NCBI RefSeq assembly: GCF_016918565.1
Contig: NZ_JAFFQD010000012.1
Span: forward strand, 1 to 64,000
From: Desulfogranum marinum
Lineage (GTDB): Bacteria; Desulfobacterota; Desulfobulbia; Desulfobulbales; Desulfobulbaceae
Direction of reading: 5' to 3'
DNA length: 64,000 nt
Shown here in pieces: positions 25,060 to 33,192 of the stretch (position 1 is its first letter; the number at the start of each line of letters is the position of its first letter). The notes below the pieces were generated by a model, which was not told the DNA's origin, did no database searches, and saw only the letters and a list, made by a program, of their open reading frames with translations. The position numbers and the translations under genes were made by a program.

Positions 25060-27105
25060 ATGACAGACTTTCACCTGAATCGTCGCCATTGTATTATCAT
25101 ACTCCTTGTTGCAATTTCATTTTGCATAAGTTCGATAGGATATGTCGTGGGCCAAAAGCGCGTTGATAAGGAAGATTTTAAAACACATGCCGTCTTTTTG
25201 GCCGATGATATATGGGCGCTCAATGCCAGTGGTGCCACAGCATATTTACAATTGGCACTAAAAGCCCAGCACTACCAGTCGCTTGCTATTTTGATTCCTG
25301 GGGAAAAGGATTTTTTGAAGGTGGTTTCCCGACCGCTTGAAGGAGTTTCTAAATGGTTGTTTCAAATAGGCATGATTTGGACCAAGGAACTTGAGCAAAA
25401 TATTACTCATAGCGGTATGAGCATTGGTAAGTTGCATGGCGTTAAGTATGTGCAAGTGGTCTTTCCACTGTTGAATATTTTGTGTCTACACCTGCTGTTG
25501 TTGTTGATTATCATCATTATAGATTCTCTTCTCAGGCGCAGGGCAATCCTTGAACAGTTGGTCCTCGAACGAACAAAGAATTTGCGGGATAGCGAGAGGC
25601 GTTTTCACGATTTGGTTAATCTCCTCCCAGAGATGGTTTTTGAAATAGATACTGATGGAAATATAACCTATGCAAACAAAGAGGCACAGTGCCGTCTCGG
25701 GTTTAAGTGGGAGAAAACGGAAAACCACAATTTGTTCAGCTATATTGTAGAGAAAGAAGGTACCACTGTCAGGGAAAGGTTTCAAAAAGCGTTGCAGGAT
25801 GGAAATACCGATTTGAAGGAGTTTAAGGCAAAAGGGGGGGATGGGACCTCGTTCCCTCTTCTATTGTGTGCCGCATCAATCACGGATGGTGAGCATATCG
25901 TCGGTGCTCGGGTTATTGGTATCGATATTACCGAAAGGCATCGTTTGGAGGAACAACTGCTTAAAGACCGGAAGATGAAAGCTATTGGTCTGATGGCCGG
26001 TGGCGTTGCCCATGATCTCAATAATATTTTGTCCGGTATTGTCAGTTATCCTGAACTGTTGCTGTTGGATCAGGCGAAGGATAGTCCTTTGAAGGGGCCT
26101 CTTGAAACTATACGAAAGGCCGGTATGGATGCCAGTGAAGTAGTTGCTGATTTACTGACGGTTGCCAGAGGGGTAATTGCGGAAAGAGAAGTTGTTGCTC
26201 CGAATGACTTAATCCGCGAATATCTGGTTTCTCCTGATTTTCAGGAACTGTGTACGCGACATCCTCTGGTATCCATTGAACCTGTTCTTGATTCCGAGTT
26301 GTGCAATATCGCTTGTTCTGCAATTTATGTGCGTAAATGTCTGATGAACCTGGTCACCAATGCTGTCGAAGCTATCAGCAGGCACGGGATTTTACGTATC
26401 AAAACCGAGAATAGGGTAGTCACAGCGCGAGAACAGGAACAATGGCAGTTGCCCAGCCAAGGCCAATATACAAAGATTACGGTCAGTGATACCGGTGTTG
26501 GTATAGCTCAAGCTGAAATTCAGCACATCTTTGAGCCTTTTTATACGAAAAAAGTCATGGGAAGGAGTGGAACCGGCCTTGGTTTGGCGGTTGTTTGGAA
26601 CATTGTTCGTGATCATGGTGGGACTGTTAATGTGCGGAGTTCGTCGGCGGGAACAACTTTTGACATGTATTTTCCTAGTGTTGCCGAGCCTCGTGTGTCT
26701 GCTGCTACTGAGAGAGACTGGCGGGAGTTAAAGGGCAAAGGAGAAGCGATTCTGGTTGTTGACGATGAGCCTCGACAAAGAGATGTAGCGACGAAGTTGT
26801 TGCAATCACTCGAGTACGAAACATTTGTTGTAAGTTCGGGAGAAGAAGCCCTGAAATATTTGACAATCAATTCGGTGGATGTGCTGTTACTGGACATGTT
26901 AATGGCACCTGGTCAATATAACGGCAGGCAGACCTATGAAGAAGTGCTGAAAATGCATCCGGGGCAAAAAGCGATTATTGCCAGTGGCTATGCAGAGGAT
27001 GAAGATGTTCGTGTTACCCTTGAGATGGGGGCTGGAGGTTTTATTGCCAAGCCATACACTCTGGAACAGTTGGGCACGACACTGCAAACAGTCCTCTGTG
27101 CTTGA
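25060..27105 (+). CDS. Membrane hybrid sensor histidine kinase/response regulator
   Basis: This 681-residue protein is an inner-membrane hybrid kinase. Two membrane segments (about 10-30 and 135-157) enclose a short periplasmic domain of about 105 residues. A PAS domain follows (about 183-295: LLPEMVFEIDTDGNITYANKEA). The dimerisation and phosphoacceptor block reads GGVAHDLNNILSG with His318, then a HATPase domain with VTNAVEAI, DTGVGIAQAEIQHIFEPFYT and GRSGTGLGLAVVWNIV. A C-terminal receiver (about 565-680) has VVDDEPRQRD and the phosphorylatable Asp612 in VDVLLLDMLM. No separate response regulator with DNA-binding domain lies nearby. It sits between two solute-binding-protein genes, which may deliver its signal. 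Confidence 0.93.
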   Translation: MTDFHLNRRHCIIILLVAISFCISSIGYVVGQKRVDKEDFKTHAVFLADDIWALNASGATAYLQLALKAQHYQSLAILIPGEKDFLKVVSRPLEGVSKWLFQIGMIWTKELEQNITHSGMSIGKLHGVKYVQVVFPLLNILCLHLLLLLIIIIIDSLLRRRAILEQLVLERTKNLRDSERRFHDLVNLLPEMVFEIDTDGNITYANKEAQCRLGFKWEKTENHNLFSYIVEKEGTTVRERFQKALQDGNTDLKEFKAKGGDGTSFPLLLCAASITDGEHIVGARVIGIDITERHRLEEQLLKDRKMKAIGLMAGGVAHDLNNILSGIVSYPELLLLDQAKDSPLKGPLETIRKAGMDASEVVADLLTVARGVIAEREVVAPNDLIREYLVSPDFQELCTRHPLVSIEPVLDSELCNIACSAIYVRKCLMNLVTNAVEAISRHGILRIKTENRVVTAREQEQWQLPSQGQYTKITVSDTGVGIAQAEIQHIFEPFYTKKVMGRSGTGLGLAVVWNIVRDHGGTVNVRSSSAGTTFDMYFPSVAEPRVSAATERDWRELKGKGEAILVVDDEPRQRDVATKLLQSLEYETFVVSSGEEALKYLTINSVDVLLLDMLMAPGQYNGRQTYEEVLKMHPGQKAIIASGYAEDEDVRVTLEMGAGGFIAKPYTLEQLGTTLQTVLCA

Positions 27106-27158
27106 TATTAGATTGACAATGCAATGGTGCGGGAAAAACAGTGGAGAATGTGGAATAT

Positions 27159-28049
27159 ATGCAACGTATAACAAAAATCGTATCATACATATTTTTGATG
27201 AGTATCCTGTTAGCTCCGACAACTCTTTTTGCCAAGGAAAAAATGTATTGGATGGAGGCTGTGGCGCCGCCATTTTTTATTCACGAGGGGGAATTGAAAG
27301 GGCAGGGATATGAAGATCTCATTACCGACATTCTCAATGAAAATTTGCCCCAGTATGATCATGTTTCTATGCAGGCAAATATTTCCCGTCATTATCAGCA
27401 GTGGAAACAAGGTGAGCCTGCCTGTAGTCTCGCTATGTATAAAACAGAGGAAAGGGAAGAATTTGCGCTGTTTTCCATTCCCAGTGTTTTTACTCTGCCA
27501 CCAGTGCTGATCATAAAAAAAGAGCAGTTTGCTGCCTTTGGTGGCAAGAAGACCGTGAGCCTCAAGGATGTGCTGGCCAGTAATAACTTTATCATTGGTC
27601 GGGCAGCCAAGCGTTCATACGGGCCGGCCTTTGATGAAATCCTGAACACCTATGGGAACCAAGACAATCTCTTCTCCTATGAAGGCCCTGAACTGTCGTT
27701 AAATCTTTTTAAGATGCTGTTGGCTGGTCGGGTTCAAGCAATGCCGGGGCTCCCGGAAGAGGCCATGTATCTTGCAGAGACAATGGGGCTCAGAGACCAG
27801 ATTATGACCCTGTCGGTAAAGGAAAACCTTGTTGATCATGAGCCCATGTTGACCTATGTGGCCTGCTCCAAAAATGAGTGGGGAGCAAAGGCGATCGCAG
27901 CCATTAATAAAGTGTTAGAAGAGCAACGTCCTACCGAAAGATACAGGGCAGCCTATGAAAGGTGGCTCGATGAAAGCAGTGTTGCAGAGTACCGAAGAAT
28001 GTATAAGATGATATTTTTACAGGCAGATGAGCAATATGCCACCGAGTAA
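27159..28049 (+). CDS. Second periplasmic solute-binding protein (TIGR02285-like)
   Basis: The product is another periplasmic binding-protein-type protein. After a signal peptide (MQRITKIVSYIFLMSILLAP...LFA) it has MYWMEAVAPPFFIHEGELKG, the typical first strand of the TIGR02285-like group, then EDLITDILNE, a central GRAAKRSYGPAFDEIL and MPGLPEEAMYLAET. Members of this group are extracytoplasmic proteins of unclear ligand. I prefer ATG 27159 to GTG 27141 because it leaves a normal signal peptide and GTGGAG lies upstream. The last codons overlap the start of radA by 23 bases. It directly follows the hybrid kinase gene, with 53 bases between, so the kinase and this protein may be co-expressed. 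Confidence 0.8.
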   Translation: MQRITKIVSYIFLMSILLAPTTLFAKEKMYWMEAVAPPFFIHEGELKGQGYEDLITDILNENLPQYDHVSMQANISRHYQQWKQGEPACSLAMYKTEEREEFALFSIPSVFTLPPVLIIKKEQFAAFGGKKTVSLKDVLASNNFIIGRAAKRSYGPAFDEILNTYGNQDNLFSYEGPELSLNLFKMLLAGRVQAMPGLPEEAMYLAETMGLRDQIMTLSVKENLVDHEPMLTYVACSKNEWGAKAIAAINKVLEEQRPTERYRAAYERWLDESSVAEYRRMYKMIFLQADEQYATE

Positions 28050-29406
28050 AAAAACACAGACAGTGTTTATCTGCTCTCAATGTGGATACGAGAGCAGAAA
28101 ATGGCTTGGTCAGTGTCCGGACTGTTCTGCCTGGGACACCTTGAGCGAACAGCAGCAGGTCCGGCAAAAAGCTTCACGTGCAACATCACGTAAACCGGAG
28201 TCCCTGCAGGCGGTAAAGGAAAAAGAAACCACACGTCTGGTGACATCCATTCATGAAATGGACAGAGTGCTTGGCGGCGGTATAGTTCCCGGCTCCATGA
28301 TTTTAATCGGCGGCGATCCCGGAATAGGTAAATCCACCCTGATTCTTCAGCTGCTTGCTGCCCTTAGCGGACAGGATAAACAATTGCTCTATGTGACCGG
28401 TGAGGAGTCAGCGCAGCAGATCCGCATGCGGGCTGAAAGACTCAAGATTGACAGCCCTCACATCTATATATCCACTGAAAATTGCGTGGAATCCATCATT
28501 GAGCTGGCTCGTGATATGCAGCCGGTACTCTTAGCTGTTGATTCGATTCAGACGATGTACAGTGAAGAAATCGGCTCTGCTCCGGGGTCCGTCACCCAGG
28601 TACGGGAGTCCACAGCTCGGCTTCTGACCCTTGCTAAGAGCCGTGATTTGCCGGTTCTGTTGGTGGGACATGTGACCAAGGATGGCTCTATTGCCGGACC
28701 GCGTGTGCTGGAGCATATGGTGGATACGGTTCTCTATTTTGAGGGGGATCGGGGGCAGGTGTTCCGGATTGTGCGTACGGTCAAGAACAGGTTCGGCTCG
28801 ACCAATGAAATCGGCGTGTTTGAAATGAAGGAAAATGGTTTAGCCGAGGTTACCAATCCTTCCGCTTTATTTCTTGCAGAGCGACCCGTCAATGTGCCGG
28901 GTTCCGTTGTGATGCCCTCCATCGAAGGGACGCGGCCGATTCTGGTTGAAGTACAGGCTTTGGTGAGCAGATCGAGTCCCGGCAACGCTCGTAGAACAGC
29001 CATTGGTGCTGATCCGCAACGTTTGGCACTCTTGACCGCTGTTTTAGAAAAGAAACTGGGCGTGACCCTGTTCGATCATGATATTTTTTTGAATATTGCC
29101 GGTGGAATACGGATTGATGAACCCGCATTGGACCTGGGCATGGTAGTGGCACTGCTGTCTAGTCTCTTTGAAAAGACCATTGATCCTGCAACGGTTGTTT
29201 GCGGTGAGGTGGGGCTTGCTGGAGAAATTCGGGCCGTGGGGCAGATGGAAATGCGGCTGCGGGAAGCGGAGCGGCTTGGGTTTTCCACCTTTATCATGCC
29301 TGAATCGAGTATGCGCCAGATAAAGGGAGCGGGAAAAAAAAGGATGCGATGTGTTCCGGTGCGTACCGTGGATGGACTCGCCGATCATCTTTTCCAGGGA
29401 GAGTAA
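28027..29406 (+). CDS. radA: DNA repair protein RadA (Sms)
   Basis: RadA is a RecA-related, DnaB-like helicase that helps branch migration in recombinational repair. The 459 residues show the expected parts: an N-terminal zinc finger with Cys16, Cys19, Cys30 and Cys33; a RecA-like core with Walker A GGDPGIGKST at 95-104; the family-defining KNRFG at 253-257; and a C-terminal Lon-protease-like domain from about 285 that lacks a protease role. ATG 28027 lies inside the previous gene; ATG 28036 is an alternative start. Overlap suggests co-transcription with the upstream binding-protein gene, though a functional link is not expected. Confidence 0.96.
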   Translation: MSNMPPSKKTQTVFICSQCGYESRKWLGQCPDCSAWDTLSEQQQVRQKASRATSRKPESLQAVKEKETTRLVTSIHEMDRVLGGGIVPGSMILIGGDPGIGKSTLILQLLAALSGQDKQLLYVTGEESAQQIRMRAERLKIDSPHIYISTENCVESIIELARDMQPVLLAVDSIQTMYSEEIGSAPGSVTQVRESTARLLTLAKSRDLPVLLVGHVTKDGSIAGPRVLEHMVDTVLYFEGDRGQVFRIVRTVKNRFGSTNEIGVFEMKENGLAEVTNPSALFLAERPVNVPGSVVMPSIEGTRPILVEVQALVSRSSPGNARRTAIGADPQRLALLTAVLEKKLGVTLFDHDIFLNIAGGIRIDEPALDLGMVVALLSSLFEKTIDPATVVCGEVGLAGEIRAVGQMEMRLREAERLGFSTFIMPESSMRQIKGAGKKRMRCVPVRTVDGLADHLFQGE

Positions 29407-29486
29407 AAAAAACCATAGTGCTTGCCTCAGATGCCCCTGTTGTTTATGGTATTTCGGACTTTTATAAGTGAAAAAAAGAGGACTGT

Positions 29487-30095
29487 ATGGATTTTAAACA
29501 ACATTTTGAGAAATCATGGCAGGTCTTTACCGCCTTTCTCCCTTCTCTACTCATTTCCACCGTCATTTTGCTCGGTGCCTCCATGCTTACCCTTGGTATC
29601 CTTGCACCGGTTCTGACTGCCGGATACATGCAGTCACTACTCCTGGCAATACGAGAGGGAAGAAAGCCGGAAATCAGGGACCTGTTTGCTGAAATGCATC
29701 TTTTCCTCCCGCTGATCGGCTTTGGAATTCTGATCGGGATCGCGGTTTTTTTCGGGTTGGCAATGTTGGTTCTGCCAGGGCTGGTTGTTATTCTCGCTGT
29801 GGCTTTTTTCTGCATATACATGCTGCCGCTGATGACTGATCAGCAGTATCGCCTTTTCGACGCATTGCAGGAAAGCTCAAGAATGGCAATGCAGCAACCG
29901 ATTACGGAACATATAGCTGTTGTTGCCGTATACCTGGTGCTTACCTCCCTTGGAAGCTCCACTGGATTGGGTACTCTGTTTACCACCCCCATGGCAACCC
30001 TCTTTGTCTTGTCCGTGTACGAGGCAAAGCGGATACGTTTGCTTCCAGGATCAACAGATAGGGGGAGCGCAGATGCTTCCCCGGAAAAACCGTAG
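29487..30095 (+). CDS. Predicted membrane protein with four to five spans
   Basis: The 202-residue protein has several hydrophobic segments: PSLLISTVILLGASMLTLGI near residue 20, FLPLIGFGILIGIAVFFGLA near 73, a third span just after it, and one near 150. The pattern of an N-terminal helical cap (FKQHFEKSWQVF) followed by paired spans resembles DUF975- or BPSS1780-type membrane proteins, but I cannot assign it firmly. The C-terminal 20 residues are polar. It is followed 68 bases later by a small LiaI/LiaF-like gene in the same direction. Role unknown. Confidence 0.7.
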   Translation: MDFKQHFEKSWQVFTAFLPSLLISTVILLGASMLTLGILAPVLTAGYMQSLLLAIREGRKPEIRDLFAEMHLFLPLIGFGILIGIAVFFGLAMLVLPGLVVILAVAFFCIYMLPLMTDQQYRLFDALQESSRMAMQQPITEHIAVVAVYLVLTSLGSSTGLGTLFTTPMATLFVLSVYEAKRIRLLPGSTDRGSADASPEKP

Positions 30096-30109
30096 CCCGG
30101 ATTTCTCAT
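30095..30109. promoter_or_regulatory. Degenerate CCCGGATTTyTCATGA element, copy at 30.1 kb
   Basis: GCCCGGATTTCTCAT lies directly after the stop of the membrane-protein gene ending at 30095. Its left half is identical to the copy at 8141 and its right half diverges after CAT. It lies in the short spacer before the next small gene. Function is unknown. Confidence 0.3.
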
Positions 30110-30163
30110 TAGTTCAGGCTGTGCCGTTAAACACAAAAAAACACATTTTTTCTTAAGGACTCC

Positions 30164-30325
30164 ATGGGTTCGCAAATATTTCCGATTATTCTGATCGTAA
30201 TAGGAACTTTTTTCCTGCTTTCTAATCTCGATTTCCTCCCCATGGGACAGGTCAAGGCCATTTTGCGGGAATGGTGGCCGCTTATTCTGATTGTGGTGGG
30301 AGTGCTGCAGCTCCGCAGAAGGTAA
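30164..30325 (+). CDS. Small LiaI/LiaF-like (DUF5668-type) membrane protein
   Basis: A 53-residue frame starts at ATG 30164 after a good ribosome binding site (AAGGAC at 30155-30160). The protein has two hydrophobic segments, IFPIILIVIGTFFLLSNLDF and WPLILIVVGVLQL, split by a short basic-acidic loop with REWWP. This two-span pattern with the WWP turn is typical of the LiaI/LiaF transmembrane region (DUF5668), often tied to envelope-stress systems in Gram-positives and found as stand-alone small proteins elsewhere. Its partner here is unknown. It follows another membrane-protein gene in the same direction. Confidence 0.75.
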   Translation: MGSQIFPIILIVIGTFFLLSNLDFLPMGQVKAILREWWPLILIVVGVLQLRRR

Positions 30326-30355
30326 GCAGGCCGGCCGCAACATCTGTCATGCTCA

Positions 30356-30712
30356 TTATTGCTCAAGGTCTTTGTACCTGTCCTCGGTAAATCTCGGCGT
30401 GCACACGGCAAGGAAAACCAGATCCTCCTTGCCTGTATTGCGAATGCGCTGCCTTGTTCCTGCAGGGATCATTACTGTATCCCCAGACTTCATGGTCGCT
30501 GGAGCCCCATTGCCGATTTCTACCTCTCCCTGTCCGTGAAGAAGAAGGTACCGCTCGATGATGCCGTCAAGGCTATGCCATCTGGTTGTTGTCCCTGGCA
30601 AAACTCGAGCCTGGGCAACCGAGCACGCCGGATCATGTGTTGTGTTATAGAGTTCGGTGATAAAACACCCTTCGCGGAAATAGAATTCCTTGTTTTCTGT
30701 TTGTTCCCTCAT
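30356..30712 (-). CDS. Cupin-fold protein
   Basis: This 118-residue protein is a single cupin domain. The metal-binding motif 1 appears as PGTTTRWHSLDGIIERYLLLHGQGEVEIG and motif 2 as KSGDTVMIPAGTRQRIRN, although the first motif has only one clear histidine (WHS) and the second lacks a histidine (RQRI), so metal binding is doubtful. ATG 30712 is chosen because GAGGGA lies just upstream and the longer frame overlaps the LysE gene. It directly follows the LysE-family exporter gene in the same direction, with 91 bases between. Ligand unknown. Confidence 0.8.
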   Translation of the reverse strand: MREQTENKEFYFREGCFITELYNTTHDPACSVAQARVLPGTTTRWHSLDGIIERYLLLHGQGEVEIGNGAPATMKSGDTVMIPAGTRQRIRNTGKEDLVFLAVCTPRFTEDRYKDLEQ

Positions 30713-30803
30713 CTGTCCCTCTTGTTCAATAACGTTAGCTTGGTATCGGGGCTGGTGCACTGGCTGCCGAATCCTCTTCAGTAAAGATGAACCATGTCTG
30801 GGT

Positions 30804-31412
30804 TCAATCCAGGCAGAGCAAAATGCCAAACAAGGAGAGCATCAGGCCTGATATCTTTTCCAACCCGAAGATCCATTTTTCCAGATAATTTTTAGATCGC
30901 CTGTTTCCAATAAGCATAGCTACCCCCATGTCCCAGGTAAAGACTATACCGGCCATCCATAGTCCGTAGAGCGTCCGTATTGCAAGAGGTGTTTCTGCGG
31001 ATACCATAACGGTGAACAGGGAAAGGTAGAAAATGGCATTTTTAGGATTGAGACATGCCGAGGCAAAGCCTAGACTAAATTGGCGGATAAAGGATTGCTG
31101 ACGCAGAAATCCTTGTTTTTCATTTTGGGTTAATGGTCTCTTAGGAGCACGGAGGAGCAGGTAACCAATGTAGATGAGGTAACCGCTGCCCAGATACTTG
31201 AGCACCGTCATCAAAAGATGCATGTTGCGTACTGCCTCCAGACCGAGAACGGCAATGGTCAGATAGAGTCCATTGGCGGCGGCAATGCCTGCGCAGACAG
31301 ACAAGGCGTAACGCATCGGCATCCGTAGTGCAGTCTGCATGATGAGAAAAAAGTCCGGTCCAGGGCTGAGCAGGGCCAGAAAGTGGGCTGAGGCAATCAA
31401 AATAAATTCCAT
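30804..31412 (-). CDS. LysE/RhtB-family amino-acid exporter
   Basis: The 202-residue inner-membrane protein is a LysE/RhtB-type exporter with six predicted spans. It begins MEFILIASAHFLALLSPGPDF, where the SPGPD motif is the family signature, and continues with CAGIAAANGLYLTIAVLGLE and FASACLNPKNAIFYLSLFT, the second conserved block. Substrates in this family include lysine, threonine and homoserine lactones and cannot be inferred. The cupin gene follows 91 bases downstream in the same direction, which may point to a shared ligand. Confidence 0.92.
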   Translation of the reverse strand: MEFILIASAHFLALLSPGPDFFLIMQTALRMPMRYALSVCAGIAAANGLYLTIAVLGLEAVRNMHLLMTVLKYLGSGYLIYIGYLLLRAPKRPLTQNEKQGFLRQQSFIRQFSLGFASACLNPKNAIFYLSLFTVMVSAETPLAIRTLYGLWMAGIVFTWDMGVAMLIGNRRSKNYLEKWIFGLEKISGLMLSLFGILLCLD

Positions 31413-31518
31413 CGTATACTCCCTTTTTTACGAGCCATGGTACAATGGAGCTGTATACCCATCTTGTATAAAATTGACGAAACCGTGATGCTCCAGTGAC
31501 ATTTTAGGGAGAAAAACC

Positions 31519-33168
31519 ATGCTTCAGGATTATCGATATAAATGGCTTTTTTGGGTGCTAGTCGGATTGTTGCTGGTATCCGGCTGCTCTACTGACCAAC
31601 AACATAGTCTGGATAGCATCCTGGCCCAGCGGCCTGATCAGCAACAGGTGGTGTTTGACTATGTCGGTACCATGGATGATTTACGCGAGTCTACCACCAA
31701 AGCGCTTGCTGATTTTCGTAATCGACACCAGATAGAGATGCTCATCGTTGTTCTACCTTCCCTTGACCGGCAATATACGATTAGTGAAGCGGCGGCCTTG
31801 CTTTTCAGCAAGTGGCAGGTTGGCAGGGCGATGGAGGGAGGCGGTGTCTTGCTTTTGTTGGTTGATGAGAGTAAGGAAGTGAAGCTGGAAATCAGCTATG
31901 AGCTGGAACCCATCTTTACCGACCTTTTTACCGGGGCTGTTGAACGGCGCCAGCTGCAATCCCGTTTTGTTGCCGGTGAGTTGGAAATTGGCCTTATTGC
32001 AGTCATGGAAGAGCTTGAGGCGAGAGCCCAGGTACTCCACGCTGATATTGCGGTTGAAGATGCGATCAACAAGCGTGATGCAAGGTATCTTTCCCAGGGA
32101 GCAGGGGCCAGGATTGCCTTGGAGCCGATGGAGGTCATTGATGTCTCTTCTGCCGACAGAATAAACACACGCTACCCCGCTGGAGAAAGTATTGATGACG
32201 CCTGGCATACTTTACTGAAGCGATGGAAGGATCAGGAACGTGACCCGTTCCTGCAGGTTTTCTTACCTACAGGTCGTCTGGCCTACCGCGATTTTGCCAC
32301 CATGCCCAAAGAGCGTCTTACCCAACAGTACCAGACCTACAGCAAACGAGCTTACCAGGTGTTGGAGGATGGTAATCATGGTGTTATTTATTTTGGGAAA
32401 AAAGAAGGCTGGAATAATGCTCCTTTCCTTTTTTGCCGTACTGATGAAGGCTGGCAGTTTGATTTGGTTAACCAAAAGAGATTTATTCGCATGGGACCTT
32501 CTCCCTCGTGGGGAGTTGAATTTGGTGCACATCCCTATATGCTTCTCTTATGGGATACGTTCAGGTTTTATGGTCAGGATATCCCCTTAAATGGGGAGGC
32601 GGTGTACAAAATCGGCAATGATAGAGCCATTGCTGCAACCATAGAGACTTTGGAAAAAGAGGTTGCAGCTGGTAAAGAAGATTTTGCAACATTGCTCAAA
32701 CTCGGCAGGTTGTATACCCTGACTTCCATGAGCCGTAAGGCAATGCAAACCTTGAAAAAGGCTATTGTCCTTCAGCCGCAAGACCCCCGTCCGTACCGGT
32801 ACCTTGCCATTGTTCACGTGAACGGATTTTATCAGTACGACAGTGCGTTGAAGGCACTGCAAACCGCGCGTGATAAAGGCGGTAACGATACGTTTCTCGC
32901 CAATTTTTCAGGGTATATTTTCTACCAGAAGAAACAGTATCAAGAGGCCGCTGCAGCATTTGAAAAGGCTGCTCAACTCGACCCGGAAAACAGTTACAGC
33001 CAGTATTACCTGGCGTATACTTATGCCTGGCTCTACAGCAAAACCAAAGGTGACAGCGAGAAGAAAGAATACAAGCAGCTGTTCAATCATTACGCTGATA
33101 AGGCACGATCTTCAGCCACCATCCATCCGGCTCGCATTCGGCGACTTGAGGAGTGGCTGGATAAGTAG
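31519..33168 (+). CDS. Lipoprotein with TPM domain and TPR repeats
   Basis: The 549-residue product is an exported lipoprotein: the lipobox LVSGC places the modified cysteine at residue 23. It is followed by a TPM-type domain (about 45-190), recognisable by VVFDYVGTMDDLRESTTKAL, QIEMLIVVLPSLD, GGGVLLLLVDESKEVKLEIS and YELEPIFTD. Some TPM-domain proteins act as acid phosphatases or in photosystem assembly; the role here is unknown. The middle has an unassigned region. At least three TPR repeats lie between about 390 and 515. Upstream GGGAG marks the start at 31519. The combination suggests an envelope scaffold. Confidence 0.8.
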   Translation: MLQDYRYKWLFWVLVGLLLVSGCSTDQQHSLDSILAQRPDQQQVVFDYVGTMDDLRESTTKALADFRNRHQIEMLIVVLPSLDRQYTISEAAALLFSKWQVGRAMEGGGVLLLLVDESKEVKLEISYELEPIFTDLFTGAVERRQLQSRFVAGELEIGLIAVMEELEARAQVLHADIAVEDAINKRDARYLSQGAGARIALEPMEVIDVSSADRINTRYPAGESIDDAWHTLLKRWKDQERDPFLQVFLPTGRLAYRDFATMPKERLTQQYQTYSKRAYQVLEDGNHGVIYFGKKEGWNNAPFLFCRTDEGWQFDLVNQKRFIRMGPSPSWGVEFGAHPYMLLLWDTFRFYGQDIPLNGEAVYKIGNDRAIAATIETLEKEVAAGKEDFATLLKLGRLYTLTSMSRKAMQTLKKAIVLQPQDPRPYRYLAIVHVNGFYQYDSALKALQTARDKGGNDTFLANFSGYIFYQKKQYQEAAAAFEKAAQLDPENSYSQYYLAYTYAWLYSKTKGDSEKKEYKQLFNHYADKARSSATIHPARIRRLEEWLDK

Positions 33169-33192
33169 GCGGATATGGTTTGATGGTGAGTG

